Part shown: in pieces, positions 15,908 through 22,736 of the stretch
Position numbering within the stretch: the first letter of the stretch is position 1
How the letters are laid out: each line of letters opens with the position of its first letter
DNA from: an uncultured Planctomycetales bacterium
GTDB taxonomy: Bacteria; Planctomycetota; Planctomycetia; Pirellulales; S012-138
NCBI GenBank assembly: GCA_937982665.1
Contig: CALJLD010000115.1
Coordinates: 1-22,901, forward strand
Reading direction: 5' to 3'
Length of the DNA: 22,901 nucleotides
Notes under the pieces: generated by a model
Seen by the model: the letters and a program-made list of their open reading frames with translations, nothing else
Told to the model about the DNA's origin: nothing
Databases searched by the model: none
Translations under genes and position numbers: made by a program

Positions 15908-16969
15908 TTAAGCGGCATGCGGATGAGGGGATTGATATTCCTGTGTGAGACTTTCGCAGACTGCTTGATAAACAGATTCCGGCCGCAAGTCCTTCATGCA
16001 ACGATGATGCCCTAGCGGGCAGAGCCGCTTGTGACAGCCAAGGCAATCCAATTCATTGACCATGAGTTGTTGTTCTTGAACGGTGGGATTGTCGCCCCAA
16101 ACCGGCGGCGTTGGACCGAACAATGAGACCAACGGCACGCCAAACGCCGCGGCAAAGTGCCGGGGTCCGCTATCCGTTGTCACCATCAGCCGTGCGCGGC
16201 GTACGCATTCTTTGGAAAGGCCAAGTGAAAGTTCCTGCTCGGCCAAACTGAACACGCGGGGATGATTGGCCGTTCGCACAATTTCCCGCGCGGCGTCCCG
16301 TTCGCTGGGACCGCAGATCACCAGCACGTCATGATCCAGCGTCGCGGCCACCATGCGGGCGAGTACACTGAACGACTCCGTCGGCCAAAGTTTTGCTCCG
16401 CCAAAAGCGCCGCTGGAGTTCATCACCACAACGCCCTGGGAAAGCCCTAAGCTTTGCCAGAGTTCGTCCGCGCGCTGGCGATCTTCCGCGGTTGTGAATA
16501 ACTCGAGCTCGGGCGACTCGGGTTCGCACCCGGCGGCCAACGCCAATTGCAGGTAATAATTAACCATGGGAGCACGGAGCAACTTGCCGCGTTCATCGCG
16601 CGGAGGTGCCAGCTTGTCCGTCAACAACAGACCGCGCAAATAGCGGACGTAACCAACACGCCGCTTCGCGCCGGCCAGTCGTGCAAATAGCGCCGTGCGA
16701 AAGGAATTTGTGAGCAGGACCGCCATGTCAGGGTGAAACCTGCGAAGCTGGCCAATGGCCGCACGGCTTTGCAGTTGCTTTTCTGGCGACTTCGGGTTGT
16801 AGAACACGTGCTCGTCCAACCACGGACTGCCGGCCAAAACATCCGCTACGTACGGTCGCATCACGCCAATAATCCGCGCATCGGCGTACCGCCGGCGCAG
16901 GGCTCGTAAGACCGGCGTGGCCATGACCACATCGCCAATCCAATTCGGCAAGAAGACCGCCAGATTCAT
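15908..16969 (-). CDS. waaF: ADP-heptose:LPS heptosyltransferase (GT9), WaaF-like
   Basis: This protein has 353 aa from the ATG at 16969; in-frame ATGs at 16978 and 17011 are alternatives, but MNLAVFLPNWIGDVVMATPV is the family's standard start. It adds heptose from ADP-heptose to the LPS inner core. Motifs include NWIGD near the N-terminus, VMNSSGAFGGAKLWP at the start of the donor half, and VTTDSGPRHFAAAFGVPLVSLFGP as two pieces of the GT9 signature. A Cys/His-rich tail, CLGCHKRLCPLGHHRC, is characteristic of heptosyltransferase II. It is the first gene of a three-gene minus-strand LPS core operon with the kinase and GT4 enzyme. Distinction from other GT9 heptosyltransferases is likely but not proven. 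Confidence 0.85.
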   Translation of the reverse strand: MNLAVFLPNWIGDVVMATPVLRALRRRYADARIIGVMRPYVADVLAGSPWLDEHVFYNPKSPEKQLQSRAAIGQLRRFHPDMAVLLTNSFRTALFARLAGAKRRVGYVRYLRGLLLTDKLAPPRDERGKLLRAPMVNYYLQLALAAGCEPESPELELFTTAEDRQRADELWQSLGLSQGVVVMNSSGAFGGAKLWPTESFSVLARMVAATLDHDVLVICGPSERDAAREIVRTANHPRVFSLAEQELSLGLSKECVRRARLMVTTDSGPRHFAAAFGVPLVSLFGPTPPVWGDNPTVQEQQLMVNELDCLGCHKRLCPLGHHRCMKDLRPESVYQAVCESLTQEYQSPHPHAA

Positions 16970-17107
16970 CGCATCCATGCAATCAATGTGCGCTAGAAAT
17001 TCGCCGCACAAATATATGCCGGATGGCTACGCCGATGAAACGGCAGTTGAAAGCCTGTCACGCCCACGCAGAATGGGCAGCTAGCAGCGAATGCACTTCG
17101 CTTGCAG

Positions 17108-17131
17108 CGTCATTCCTGCGAAGGCGGGCAA
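17108..17131. repeat. Solo, degenerate copy of the REP repeat
   Basis: CGTCATTCCTGCGAAGGCGG and the next few bases match the REPIN arm at 6889-6916, with several changes that weaken the hairpin. It is a single copy with no inverted partner nearby, consistent with an old, decayed insertion. Confidence 0.65.
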
Positions 17132-17421
17132 CGACTTATGTTGGCCAATGTTCATTCGGAAACGCCTCGCAGCATTCAAGAAAATCCCCGAAAAACCATT
17201 CTTGCTCTTGAGCACTGCGCAGATTTCGTGCGAGTTTGCGATTTGAAACAAAAACACGTCGTTAGCGTGCCGCCGAGGCAGCAGGAAATCGTTGATCGCC
17301 TGCGAGGTCAATCGCGTTAGCGATTTGTGCCCTGGTCCCGCATGCGCGGAGAAAAGAATGGCTAGCTCGAGATGCCCACCAAGACGGCCCAAACAAAAAA
17401 ATGCACACAATCCAGTAATGA

Positions 17422-17448
17422 TTGGCAACGCAAACTCGACGTTACAAT
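17422..17448 (+). promoter_or_regulatory. Candidate promoter for the small repeat-encoded ORF
   Basis: TTGGCA (17422-17427) and TACAAT (17443-17448) are separated by 15 bases, each matching five of six consensus positions, though the spacing is shorter than the ideal 17. It lies just before the Shine-Dalgarno of the 55-codon ORF, so the leader would be very short. Confidence 0.4.
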
Positions 17449-17455
17449 CTCAACA

Positions 17456-17462
17456 AGAGGAG
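17456..17462 (+). promoter_or_regulatory. Strong Shine-Dalgarno AGAGGAG
   Basis: AGAGGAG is followed by a 7-base spacer and GTG at 17470. It is one of the best ribosome-binding sites in the window, where many genes have none. It is the main reason to take the 55-codon ORF seriously and to choose this frame over the overlapping ones. Confidence 0.55.
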
Positions 17463-17469
17463 TTAAAGA

Positions 17470-17637
17470 GTGATCGCAAGTGCAATTGATTCGCTCAGCG
17501 AACGTTTTCGAGCGAAGATCATCGCCGGTTGCAACATTTTCTCACGCGTTGGAAACGGTTTCGGTCGCAACGGAAACTGTTTCCAACGCGTCCGGAAAGG
17601 TTTCAACCGCGCGGAAATTGTTTCCAAGCGAAGATGA
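17470..17637 (+). CDS. Small 55-residue protein built on seven-residue repeats
   Basis: The GTG start at 17470 follows a strong Shine-Dalgarno and a plausible promoter. The product opens with a normal-looking segment, IASAIDSLSERFRAKIIAGC. It then runs through heptad-like repeats RVGNGFGRNGNCFQRVRKGF, encoded by the 21-bp array, and ends basic (SKRR). Net charge is strongly positive with many Arg, Gly, Asn and Phe, a composition suited to nucleic-acid or membrane binding, though that is inference. I do not recognise a family. A related 21-bp array near the left end of the window encodes SVGKSSQRVGKGFGHAGKDF on its minus strand in the equivalent frame, but without an obvious start. The chance that the repeat is purely DNA-level remains real, because the other frames are also open. 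Confidence 0.45.
   Translation: MIASAIDSLSERFRAKIIAGCNIFSRVGNGFGRNGNCFQRVRKGFNRAEIVSKRR
17531..17634. repeat. Tandem array of about five 21-bp palindromic units (locus 2)
   Basis: GTTTC cores recur at 20-21-base spacing (17558, 17579, 17600, 17620), preceded by a related unit at 17531. The cleanest unit has GGAAACTGTTTCC (17572-17584), a near-perfect dyad, followed by AACGCGT. ACGCGTTGGAAACGGTTTC at 17544-17562 matches the minus strand of 352-370 at 18 of 19 bases. The array forms most of the small ORF at 17470-17637 and ends 73 bases before the DUF695-like gene. Units two helical turns apart would present the same face to a binding protein. Confidence 0.85.
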
Positions 17638-17709
17638 TCTCCACGCGAAACTTAGAGCGTTCTCAGACCAGGCATCATGTGAAACAGGTGTTTTTGCAAG
17701 GAATTCATC

Positions 17710-18168
17710 GTGGAAGAGCATCGCGTCATCATTCCGGAAGAGTCCTACGCCGTGGCCAAATTCCGCCAAAAGGAGTTGCCTGGCGTGGCGGTGATCAATG
17801 AATCGCTGCGAGACTTTGAACCCAAGATTGTCTTCGCCTTGCATCTTTCGGTGATGATCCACTTTGACGATCTGATCGAGAATGGAATGCCGTCCCAGGC
17901 GGAGCGTGACCTGGTCGATCCCTTCTGTGATGAGCTCGAAGTTCGAATCAGAGGGCCGAATGCACAGAAGCCAAACGCTTTGTTCCTGGCGCGGATCACT
18001 TGGAATGCAACCCGCGAACTGATCTGGCGGGTCTACGAGCCAGAACCGGCGGACACTTGCCTGAAGTCAATCATCGCGGCGAAGTCACACCCGCGGTTCT
18101 TTGATTACATCATGGAACACGATCCCGAATGGGAAAAAACCACGTGGCATTTGCAGTCATGCAATTGA
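17710..18168 (+). CDS. DUF695-like protein
   Basis: This protein has 152 aa from a GTG at 17710, with AAGGA seven bases upstream. It is soluble, without signal peptide or transmembrane helix. The pattern IVFALHLSVMIHFDD, then GMPSQAERDLVDPFCDELEV, then a strand reading NALFLARITWNATRELIWRV resembles the DUF695 family: two antiparallel strands, a central acidic helix and a C-terminal helix near EPADTCLKSII. Function of that family is unknown. It stands alone on the plus strand, downstream of the repeat-based small ORF and convergent with the HAD gene 27 bases away. It could share a transcript with the small ORF. Confidence 0.72.
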   Translation: MEEHRVIIPEESYAVAKFRQKELPGVAVINESLRDFEPKIVFALHLSVMIHFDDLIENGMPSQAERDLVDPFCDELEVRIRGPNAQKPNALFLARITWNATRELIWRVYEPEPADTCLKSIIAAKSHPRFFDYIMEHDPEWEKTTWHLQSCN

Positions 18169-18195
18169 GCAATACGATTGGGGCAGATCATGGCG

Positions 18196-18837
18196 TTAAT
18201 AGTTCAACGCAATCCCGCAGGCGCGCAAGTCATCCACAAGTTGCGGAGTGCTGGTGTATTGCACCGCATGAAAGCCGGCCGCGCGCGCGGCGGAGACATG
18301 GCCGGCGATGTCATCCACGTAGAAGATCTCTTGCGGCGCGACGCCCGCCAACTCGGCCGCTTTGGCAAAGATCTCTGCTTCCGGCTTCATGCAGCCCAAT
18401 TCAAAGCTCAACGCCAGCACGCGAAAAGCGGACGGAATCAGCATGTCCTTCCGTTGCGCAATGTACTCCCAATGCACGGCGTTGGTGTTGGAAAGCAAAC
18501 CCAACGGTTGCCGTGTCGCCAGCAAAGCACCCAACACAGCTCGAACGGAAACATTAGCGGTGAAGATTTCGCTCGCCGCTTTGGCGAGGTGCGACGCGTC
18601 CGGTTTGGCGCCAACGGCTTGCGAAAACTCGTCAAGGAACTCTTCCGTGGAGATTTCGCCCCGCTCGTAGCGCCATTCCAATGCTGGCTGTCCCGGGCGA
18701 CTCTCAAACAAGATCGCTTTGACGTCTTCCGCGCCGACAGAGGCTCCGCTTTGTTGCACAACCGAGGCCATTTGCTGGCACATCAGGTCGTGATCAAAGT
18801 TGAGCAGGACGTTGCCCAGGTCAAAGTAGACGAACAT
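18196..18837 (-). CDS. HAD-superfamily phosphatase, YihX-like
   Basis: This 213-aa cytoplasmic enzyme should hydrolyse a small phosphate ester, perhaps a sugar phosphate as in YihX. HAD motif I is YFDLGNVLLNFD, with nucleophile Asp6; the DLGNV form is typical of the YihX subgroup. Motif II is GLLSNTN (113-119), motif III the lysine in CMKPEAEIF (Lys151), and motif IV FYVDDIAGHV (172-181). An alpha-helical cap occupies about residues 15-95. All catalytic residues appear present. It starts just downstream of the small lipoprotein gene (33 bases), so the two may be co-transcribed. Confidence 0.88.
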   Translation of the reverse strand: MFVYFDLGNVLLNFDHDLMCQQMASVVQQSGASVGAEDVKAILFESRPGQPALEWRYERGEISTEEFLDEFSQAVGAKPDASHLAKAASEIFTANVSVRAVLGALLATRQPLGLLSNTNAVHWEYIAQRKDMLIPSAFRVLALSFELGCMKPEAEIFAKAAELAGVAPQEIFYVDDIAGHVSAARAAGFHAVQYTSTPQLVDDLRACGIALNY

Positions 18838-18870
18838 CGTCGCGGCGTTTGTCTTGCGAAGAGCAATGGG

Positions 18871-19146
18871 CTAATAGCCGCCGAACCAGTTGACTGGATT
18901 CCAGGGACTCCGCGACCAGCGGTCGGTTTGAACGCGGCGCGTGTTGGAATATGGCTGGTCGTAATCGCGAGGGCGAGCACCCAGCAACTCCGGCCCCGCT
19001 TCCACGTCCGGGAAAGGATCGTGGATTTGCGCGGCGTGCTGCTGGTACTCAATGGAACCCGGGTACGCCAACGAAGGCTGTTGCGTGCCACGGCAGCCGG
19101 TGAGCGTCGCGGCGGAGAGAATCAGGATGGCGGCAGTCAAACGCAT
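18871..19146 (-). CDS. Small planctomycete-type lipoprotein
   Basis: This 91-aa protein starts at the ATG at 19146, because it gives a clean lipoprotein signal (MRLTAAILILSAATLTGC, lipidated Cys18). The mature part reads RGTQQPSLAYPGSIEYQQHA, then DPFPDVEAGPELLGARPRDY, and ends WNPVNWFGGY. Proteins with this 'YPGS..YQQ..DP.P....GP...GARP' layout are common in planctomycetes, where they are called membrane or secreted proteins. Function is unknown. GGAG lies a few bases before the start and a perfect TATAAT lies about 55 bases upstream. The longer frame to 19263 is not protein-like. Confidence 0.78.
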   Translation of the reverse strand: MRLTAAILILSAATLTGCRGTQQPSLAYPGSIEYQQHAAQIHDPFPDVEAGPELLGARPRDYDQPYSNTRRVQTDRWSRSPWNPVNWFGGY

Positions 19147-19200
19147 GGGCTCCAGCTCCGTCGGGAGTTTGGGTCCGATTGCCCGGACCACGGCTGCGGG

Positions 19201-19206
19201 ATTATA
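19201..19206 (-). promoter_or_regulatory. Candidate -10 element for the lipoprotein/HAD genes
   Basis: A perfect TATAAT on the minus strand lies about 55 bases upstream of the lipoprotein start. No good -35 box is visible at 17 bases, so confidence is limited. Confidence 0.35.
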
Positions 19207-19400
19207 GCGCCGGGGGCCAAGGGGGAAAGACCGAATTCGACGCATGCAAAGGCAGCATTTCATTTGCGTAACGCTGCCGAGAAAAGGATCGACGCAATGC
19301 CAGCGTTGAAATCACGCGGCGCACAAAGCGCGGCATCAATCCGCCCAGGGAAAGTTGAGCGCGCGTACCGCTTGGCGCGGTTGGAGGGAATGAAGATGTG

Positions 19401-20147
19401 CTAAGAATTACGTCGCCGCAATCTTTGGCGCGTTGAAGTGCCTGCATAACCCGCGGCGCACGAAAAGAGCAGTGCAACAATCGCAAAAGAACCGGGTTCC
19501 GGCACGGGAGAAAAATCGACGGTCAACAATGGCCGCAACCCGAACGACCCATTCTCGGAGGTTTGAAATCCATAGGCGTCCGTGTTCGCCGCTGTAATTA
19601 GCAGCGCCCAGCCAAGATTAGTCTCTCCTTCCGACCAATTCTGCAAACTTGACGTGACGTCAATGTCCACAAAACCGCCTGGCGCTGTGAAACTTGCAGC
19701 GATCGCTTGCTTGGCTTCAATGTCATTTGTTTGAATTCCAGCTCCCAAGGAATTCCACGTCGCCACGTCTTGTGACCAGTTGATCAGCATCTCGTGCATG
19801 AACACGGTATTGGCCGTTGTGAATCTCGTGCTCAACCGCAGCGTGGCTGTATTGATAAGCGAACCCAATGGAATCTGCGTGGAACTGACACCAAAGACAT
19901 CGTCGAATTGCAGCAAGGCGTGCGACTCACGAATCCCAGGGCCAAGAATGCTTGTGAAGGTATCGGCGCCGTGAATCGTATTTGGCGTCGAAGAAGCGAG
20001 ATACGTGTCTTGCGTGCCGAGATAGCCGTTGCCGTCTCCTTCTCGAAATGTCAGCAACTCCGCGCGGCATGGCGCGGATAGTGCTAGAAGTGCAATAGCG
20101 GCAAAAAGCGCGCTCAGCATGCCGCGGACAACGCTGGGATTGGACAT
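19401..20147 (-). CDS. Exported DNRLRE-like protein with PEP-CTERM sorting signal
   Basis: This protein has 248 aa from the ATG at 20147, which gives a good signal peptide (VVRGMLSALFAAIALLALSA, cleavage near CRA-E). The body resembles the DNRLRE beta-sandwich domain of surface proteins: DTYLASSTPNTIHG, SHALLQFDDVFG, INTATLRLSTRF, DVATWNSLGAG and IDVTSSLQNWSEG occur in the expected order. The C-terminus has VPEPGS, a hydrophobic helix and a basic tail (RQRLRRR), a PEP-CTERM signal recognised by an exosortase, which is not encoded here. It is probably attached to the cell surface or matrix. It is a stand-alone gene. Confidence 0.88.
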   Translation of the reverse strand: MSNPSVVRGMLSALFAAIALLALSAPCRAELLTFREGDGNGYLGTQDTYLASSTPNTIHGADTFTSILGPGIRESHALLQFDDVFGVSSTQIPLGSLINTATLRLSTRFTTANTVFMHEMLINWSQDVATWNSLGAGIQTNDIEAKQAIAASFTAPGGFVDIDVTSSLQNWSEGETNLGWALLITAANTDAYGFQTSENGSFGLRPLLTVDFSPVPEPGSFAIVALLFSCAAGYAGTSTRQRLRRRNS

Positions 20148-20271
20148 TGCCAAGCCGTCAAGATGAGTGTCTTTGCGCAGAAACGACGATCTCGAGTCTA
20201 GCATGCGGCCGCGCGGGATTCAGCAGTTTTCCGTGCCTCCGTAGCACAGAAAATTCGCCAAACCTGAGACA

Positions 20272-21105
20272 TCACACGCCGGCCGGCTCGCTCATCTCTG
20301 GCGGCGTGAACACAAAGTTCCGCGACTGGCCAAAGAACTCCAGCGGGTTCTCATAAACGACCTTGCGAATCAGCGCTTCGGAATGTCCACGTTTCCGCAT
20401 GGCCATGATAAAGTCAGGCACGGCCACGGGGCGCGATGGTCCCCAATCGCCGGCCGAGTTGACCAACAGCCGTTCCGGCCCGTACATCTCCACCATGTCG
20501 CAAGCGCGCTCCGGCGTGCATTTGCTGGTGGGGTACAACGTCATGCCGGCCCAAAAGCCATTTTCCAAAACACGGCCAATGGTGTGTTCTTCGACGTGAT
20601 CCACAAGCACGCGATGATGATCCAACCGCTGGTCATCGCAAAGCATGTCCAGGATCATCCGCGTCCCTTTGTATTTGTCTTCCAAGTGCGGCGTGTGGAT
20701 CAGGATCAGCTCGTCGGTCTTCGCGGCCAGGTCGAGATGTTCCAAAAAGACAATTGCTTCGTTCTTGGTGTTCTTGTTCAGGCCGATCTCGCCGATGCCC
20801 AGCACGCCAGGCTGATCCATGAACTCCGGAATCATGGCGATGACTTCCCGCGAGAGCTTCACGTCTTCGGCTTCTTTGGCATTGATGCACAGCCAGGTCC
20901 AATGCTGAATCTTGGACCAGCTCGCCCGCTTCTGTTCGAACTGCGTGAGTTGGCGGAAGTAATCGCGAAAGCCATCTACGCTGCCGCGATCAAACCCGGC
21001 CCAGAACGCCGGTTCGCTGACCGCCACGCAACCCATCCGGGCGAGCGTTTCGTAATCGTCCGTGACACGGGAGACCATATGGATGTGGGGATCGATGTAG
21101 TACAT
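20272..21105 (-). CDS. TatD-type metal-dependent hydrolase, EboB-like
   Basis: This 277-aa amidohydrolase-superfamily TIM barrel has IDPHIHM (Asp5, His7, His9), GIGEIGL (Glu106), LIHTPH (His137), VDHVEEHT (His170) and NSAGDWG (Asp220), a complete set of metal ligands. The overall sequence, with DPHIHM then TDDYETLARMG and EPAFWAGFDR near the start, resembles the TatD-like member (EboB) of ebo clusters more than DNase TatD. Those clusters also include EboA, a UbiA-like prenyltransferase and a dehydroquinate-synthase-like enzyme, none of which is next to this gene. AGGTGA lies four bases before the ATG. Substrate is unknown. Confidence 0.85.
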   Translation of the reverse strand: MYYIDPHIHMVSRVTDDYETLARMGCVAVSEPAFWAGFDRGSVDGFRDYFRQLTQFEQKRASWSKIQHWTWLCINAKEAEDVKLSREVIAMIPEFMDQPGVLGIGEIGLNKNTKNEAIVFLEHLDLAAKTDELILIHTPHLEDKYKGTRMILDMLCDDQRLDHHRVLVDHVEEHTIGRVLENGFWAGMTLYPTSKCTPERACDMVEMYGPERLLVNSAGDWGPSRPVAVPDFIMAMRKRGHSEALIRKVVYENPLEFFGQSRNFVFTPPEMSEPAGV

Positions 21106-21171
21106 GGTTCACCTGTAGAATTCTCTCATCAATCGTTTGATTCGTCGAACCTTAGTGATTCGCAATCTCAT

Positions 21172-21570
21172 TCAGCACACTTCAACCAAACATGGTTCCA
21201 ACTGGCGAAGTGCTCGCCAAAGGTCATCGATCTTGATGGGGCTTTGCGGCATGGTTCGCTGCATCGCGTGGAGGTAGATGGCTTTGACCTTGGGCGTCTG
21301 TTGGCCTGGTGAGAGGATAGCTGCCGTGTCCTCGTATGGCCCCGCGTCAACTCGAACAGCAATCTCCTGTAGTTTCTGCAAATCCACTACCGGCAATTTC
21401 TCATGCTTCGGACGAACATCGAGCAGCATGGCAAAAAGAAGGTGAATCGTCCGGATGATCTCGTGATGTCCGAGCGCCTTGGAGATTTCCCTTGCATGGA
21501 TTTTCAGCTTGTAGCACTCTTCGTCCCAGCGCAGCTTCTGCCATTCGACATCTTGAGTTGTCTCGGACAT
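21172..21570 (-). CDS. Hypothetical protein, 132 aa
   Basis: The start is the ATG at 21570; a GTG directly before it is an alternative. The soluble product is mostly helical (LRWDEECYKLKIHAREISKA, then IIRTIHLLFAMLLD), without signal peptide, transmembrane helix or a motif I recognise. It ends CLVEVC. The gene starts five bases after the stop of the upstream 87-aa gene, so the two form a tight pair, likely with linked roles. The EboB-like gene follows 66 bases downstream. Confidence 0.68.
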   Translation of the reverse strand: MSETTQDVEWQKLRWDEECYKLKIHAREISKALGHHEIIRTIHLLFAMLLDVRPKHEKLPVVDLQKLQEIAVRVDAGPYEDTAAILSPGQQTPKVKAIYLHAMQRTMPQSPIKIDDLWRALRQLEPCLVEVC

Positions 21571-21575
21571 CACTT

Positions 21576-21839
21576 CTACTTGCCCAAATACTTCTCGCGC
21601 CAGCCGTCTTCATAGTCCAAAGAGAACGCCAACTGCACGCGTTCAGCCCGGCCGGGCTCCGTCTCCTGCAAGATCTTCAACCCTGCTTGAACTTGTCGCA
21701 ATTGGGCGTCATTGGCCGAACCTTCGGCGCGGTCCAGCCTGTCAAGTTTCGCGGCGATCTCCAGGATCTTCGCCCGAATGAGCAAGAACTCTTGTTCGAG
21801 CACTTCAGCGGCTGGTGTTTCTGTTTGTGGTGTGGTCAT
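21576..21839 (-). CDS. Small hypothetical protein, 87 aa, predicted helical
   Basis: The ATG at 21839 opens a short polar N-terminus, followed by a heptad-like helix (VLEQEFLLIRAKILEIAAKL then DRLDRAEGS). A second helical region and the tail DYEDGWREKYLGK complete it. The helix could form a coiled coil, possibly with the product of the next gene five bases downstream. No signal peptide or known domain is visible. Codon usage and amino-acid composition look like a real gene. Confidence 0.68.
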   Translation of the reverse strand: MTTPQTETPAAEVLEQEFLLIRAKILEIAAKLDRLDRAEGSANDAQLRQVQAGLKILQETEPGRAERVQLAFSLDYEDGWREKYLGK

Positions 21840-21989
21840 GGCAACTTCAAAACGGGCGTTGGTTCAATTGTCGTGAGCGCCGCTTCCATTGTAACAGACA
21901 GGCCAGCCAGTTTCCGCTGCCTGGTGCAGACGAGATTGGTATCGCCAAAGGCCACGCTGATGCATGGCCGGGCTCTTGATCGGGAGCTG

Positions 21990-22553
21990 TTATTCTTTGT
22001 CGAGTACCATGGAAGCGATTGCCAGGCCGCACGCAACGCCAATCAGCGTCACGATTGTTGCCGTCGCGGAAAAGATTCCGACTCGCATGACAGCATCGCC
22101 GCCCGTTCTTACTGGAGGCAACACGATATTAATCGCCGGCATGATGACAGCCGCGTTCATCAAGATACCAAGTCCGCCGCCAAACATCCCGTACAACCTT
22201 CTCTTGCGTTCACGGTTCTTTGCGGCCTTATCGTCAGGCGGAAAAGCATCAACCGGGATCTCAAGTTGTCCATCCACAGTCAGCGCTTGCTTCCCTTTCC
22301 TGTCGAAGATGCCGGTGCAAAGAACGTTGCCGTCCTGATGAACTTCAACGTGGTAGGCGAAAACCTTGGGTGTTTCGCTGATGAGCCTGCGAGCAATTCG
22401 ATACGTGCGTGGCGGAACGCTGATATCTTTGACACATCGGGTTGGGAACGGCCCAACAAAGACTTGGGCTCTGTTGATTTTGATCACATATTTCCCGGAC
22501 ACAAAGGACAAACGGATCGAAATGGTATCGCCTGCAAGTGTGATTGTTGCCAA
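21990..22553 (-). CDS. Hypothetical membrane protein with two C-terminal helices
   Basis: This protein has 187 aa from a TTG at 22553, with GAGGTG a few bases upstream; no ATG fits. The N-terminal 110 residues are beta-rich and soluble (KYVIKINRAQVFVG, YRIARRLISETPKVFAYHVE, VLCTGIFDRKGKQAL). A basic linker (KNRERKRRLYG) leads to two transmembrane helices (about 120-145 and 155-182) and a short polar end. The basic segment suggests the N-terminal domain is cytoplasmic. I do not recognise the family. It is 150 bases upstream of the 87-aa gene on the same strand. Confidence 0.66.
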   Translation of the reverse strand: MATITLAGDTISIRLSFVSGKYVIKINRAQVFVGPFPTRCVKDISVPPRTYRIARRLISETPKVFAYHVEVHQDGNVLCTGIFDRKGKQALTVDGQLEIPVDAFPPDDKAAKNRERKRRLYGMFGGGLGILMNAAVIMPAINIVLPPVRTGGDAVMRVGIFSATATIVTLIGVACGLAIASMVLDKE

Positions 22554-22736
22554 GACTCACCTCAAGCGAACATGCAGCGGTTGTCCAAGGACGGATCTCA
22601 TGTAGGGTCGATCTTTGTCAGCTTTCGCTTCAAGATGAATTCAAGCGATAAGAACGCCGACTGTGGGACCAGTAGCTATGATGATAAACCAGGAACAGCC
22701 AGCAGAGAAATCTAAACACAAGGGAGATCGTTAGGC

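Larger units (their letters stand above)
16970..17469. other. Intergenic region upstream of waaF; one decayed REP copy
   Basis: This 500-base stretch lies between the divergent waaF start and the small repeat-containing ORF at 17470. It holds a degenerate REP copy (17108-17131) and a candidate promoter (17422-17448). A minus-strand open frame at 17081-17428 translates the REP copy as SLPAFAGMT and has no domain, so I do not call it a gene. The remainder shows no RNA gene or recognisable feature. Confidence 0.55.

Noticed and set aside
18178..19404. A 408-codon open frame on the plus strand
   Set aside because: It runs antisense across two real genes (HAD phosphatase and lipoprotein) and has no domain of its own.
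22635..22665. Small inverted repeat (TCGCTT ... AAGCGA) before the NUDIX-like gene, as a terminator or riboswitch
   Set aside because: Only six paired bases with a long loop and no U-run; not enough for a structured element.
21492..22715. A 407-codon open frame on the plus strand
   Set aside because: It is antisense to three minus-strand genes with better starts and composition. Its product looks random.
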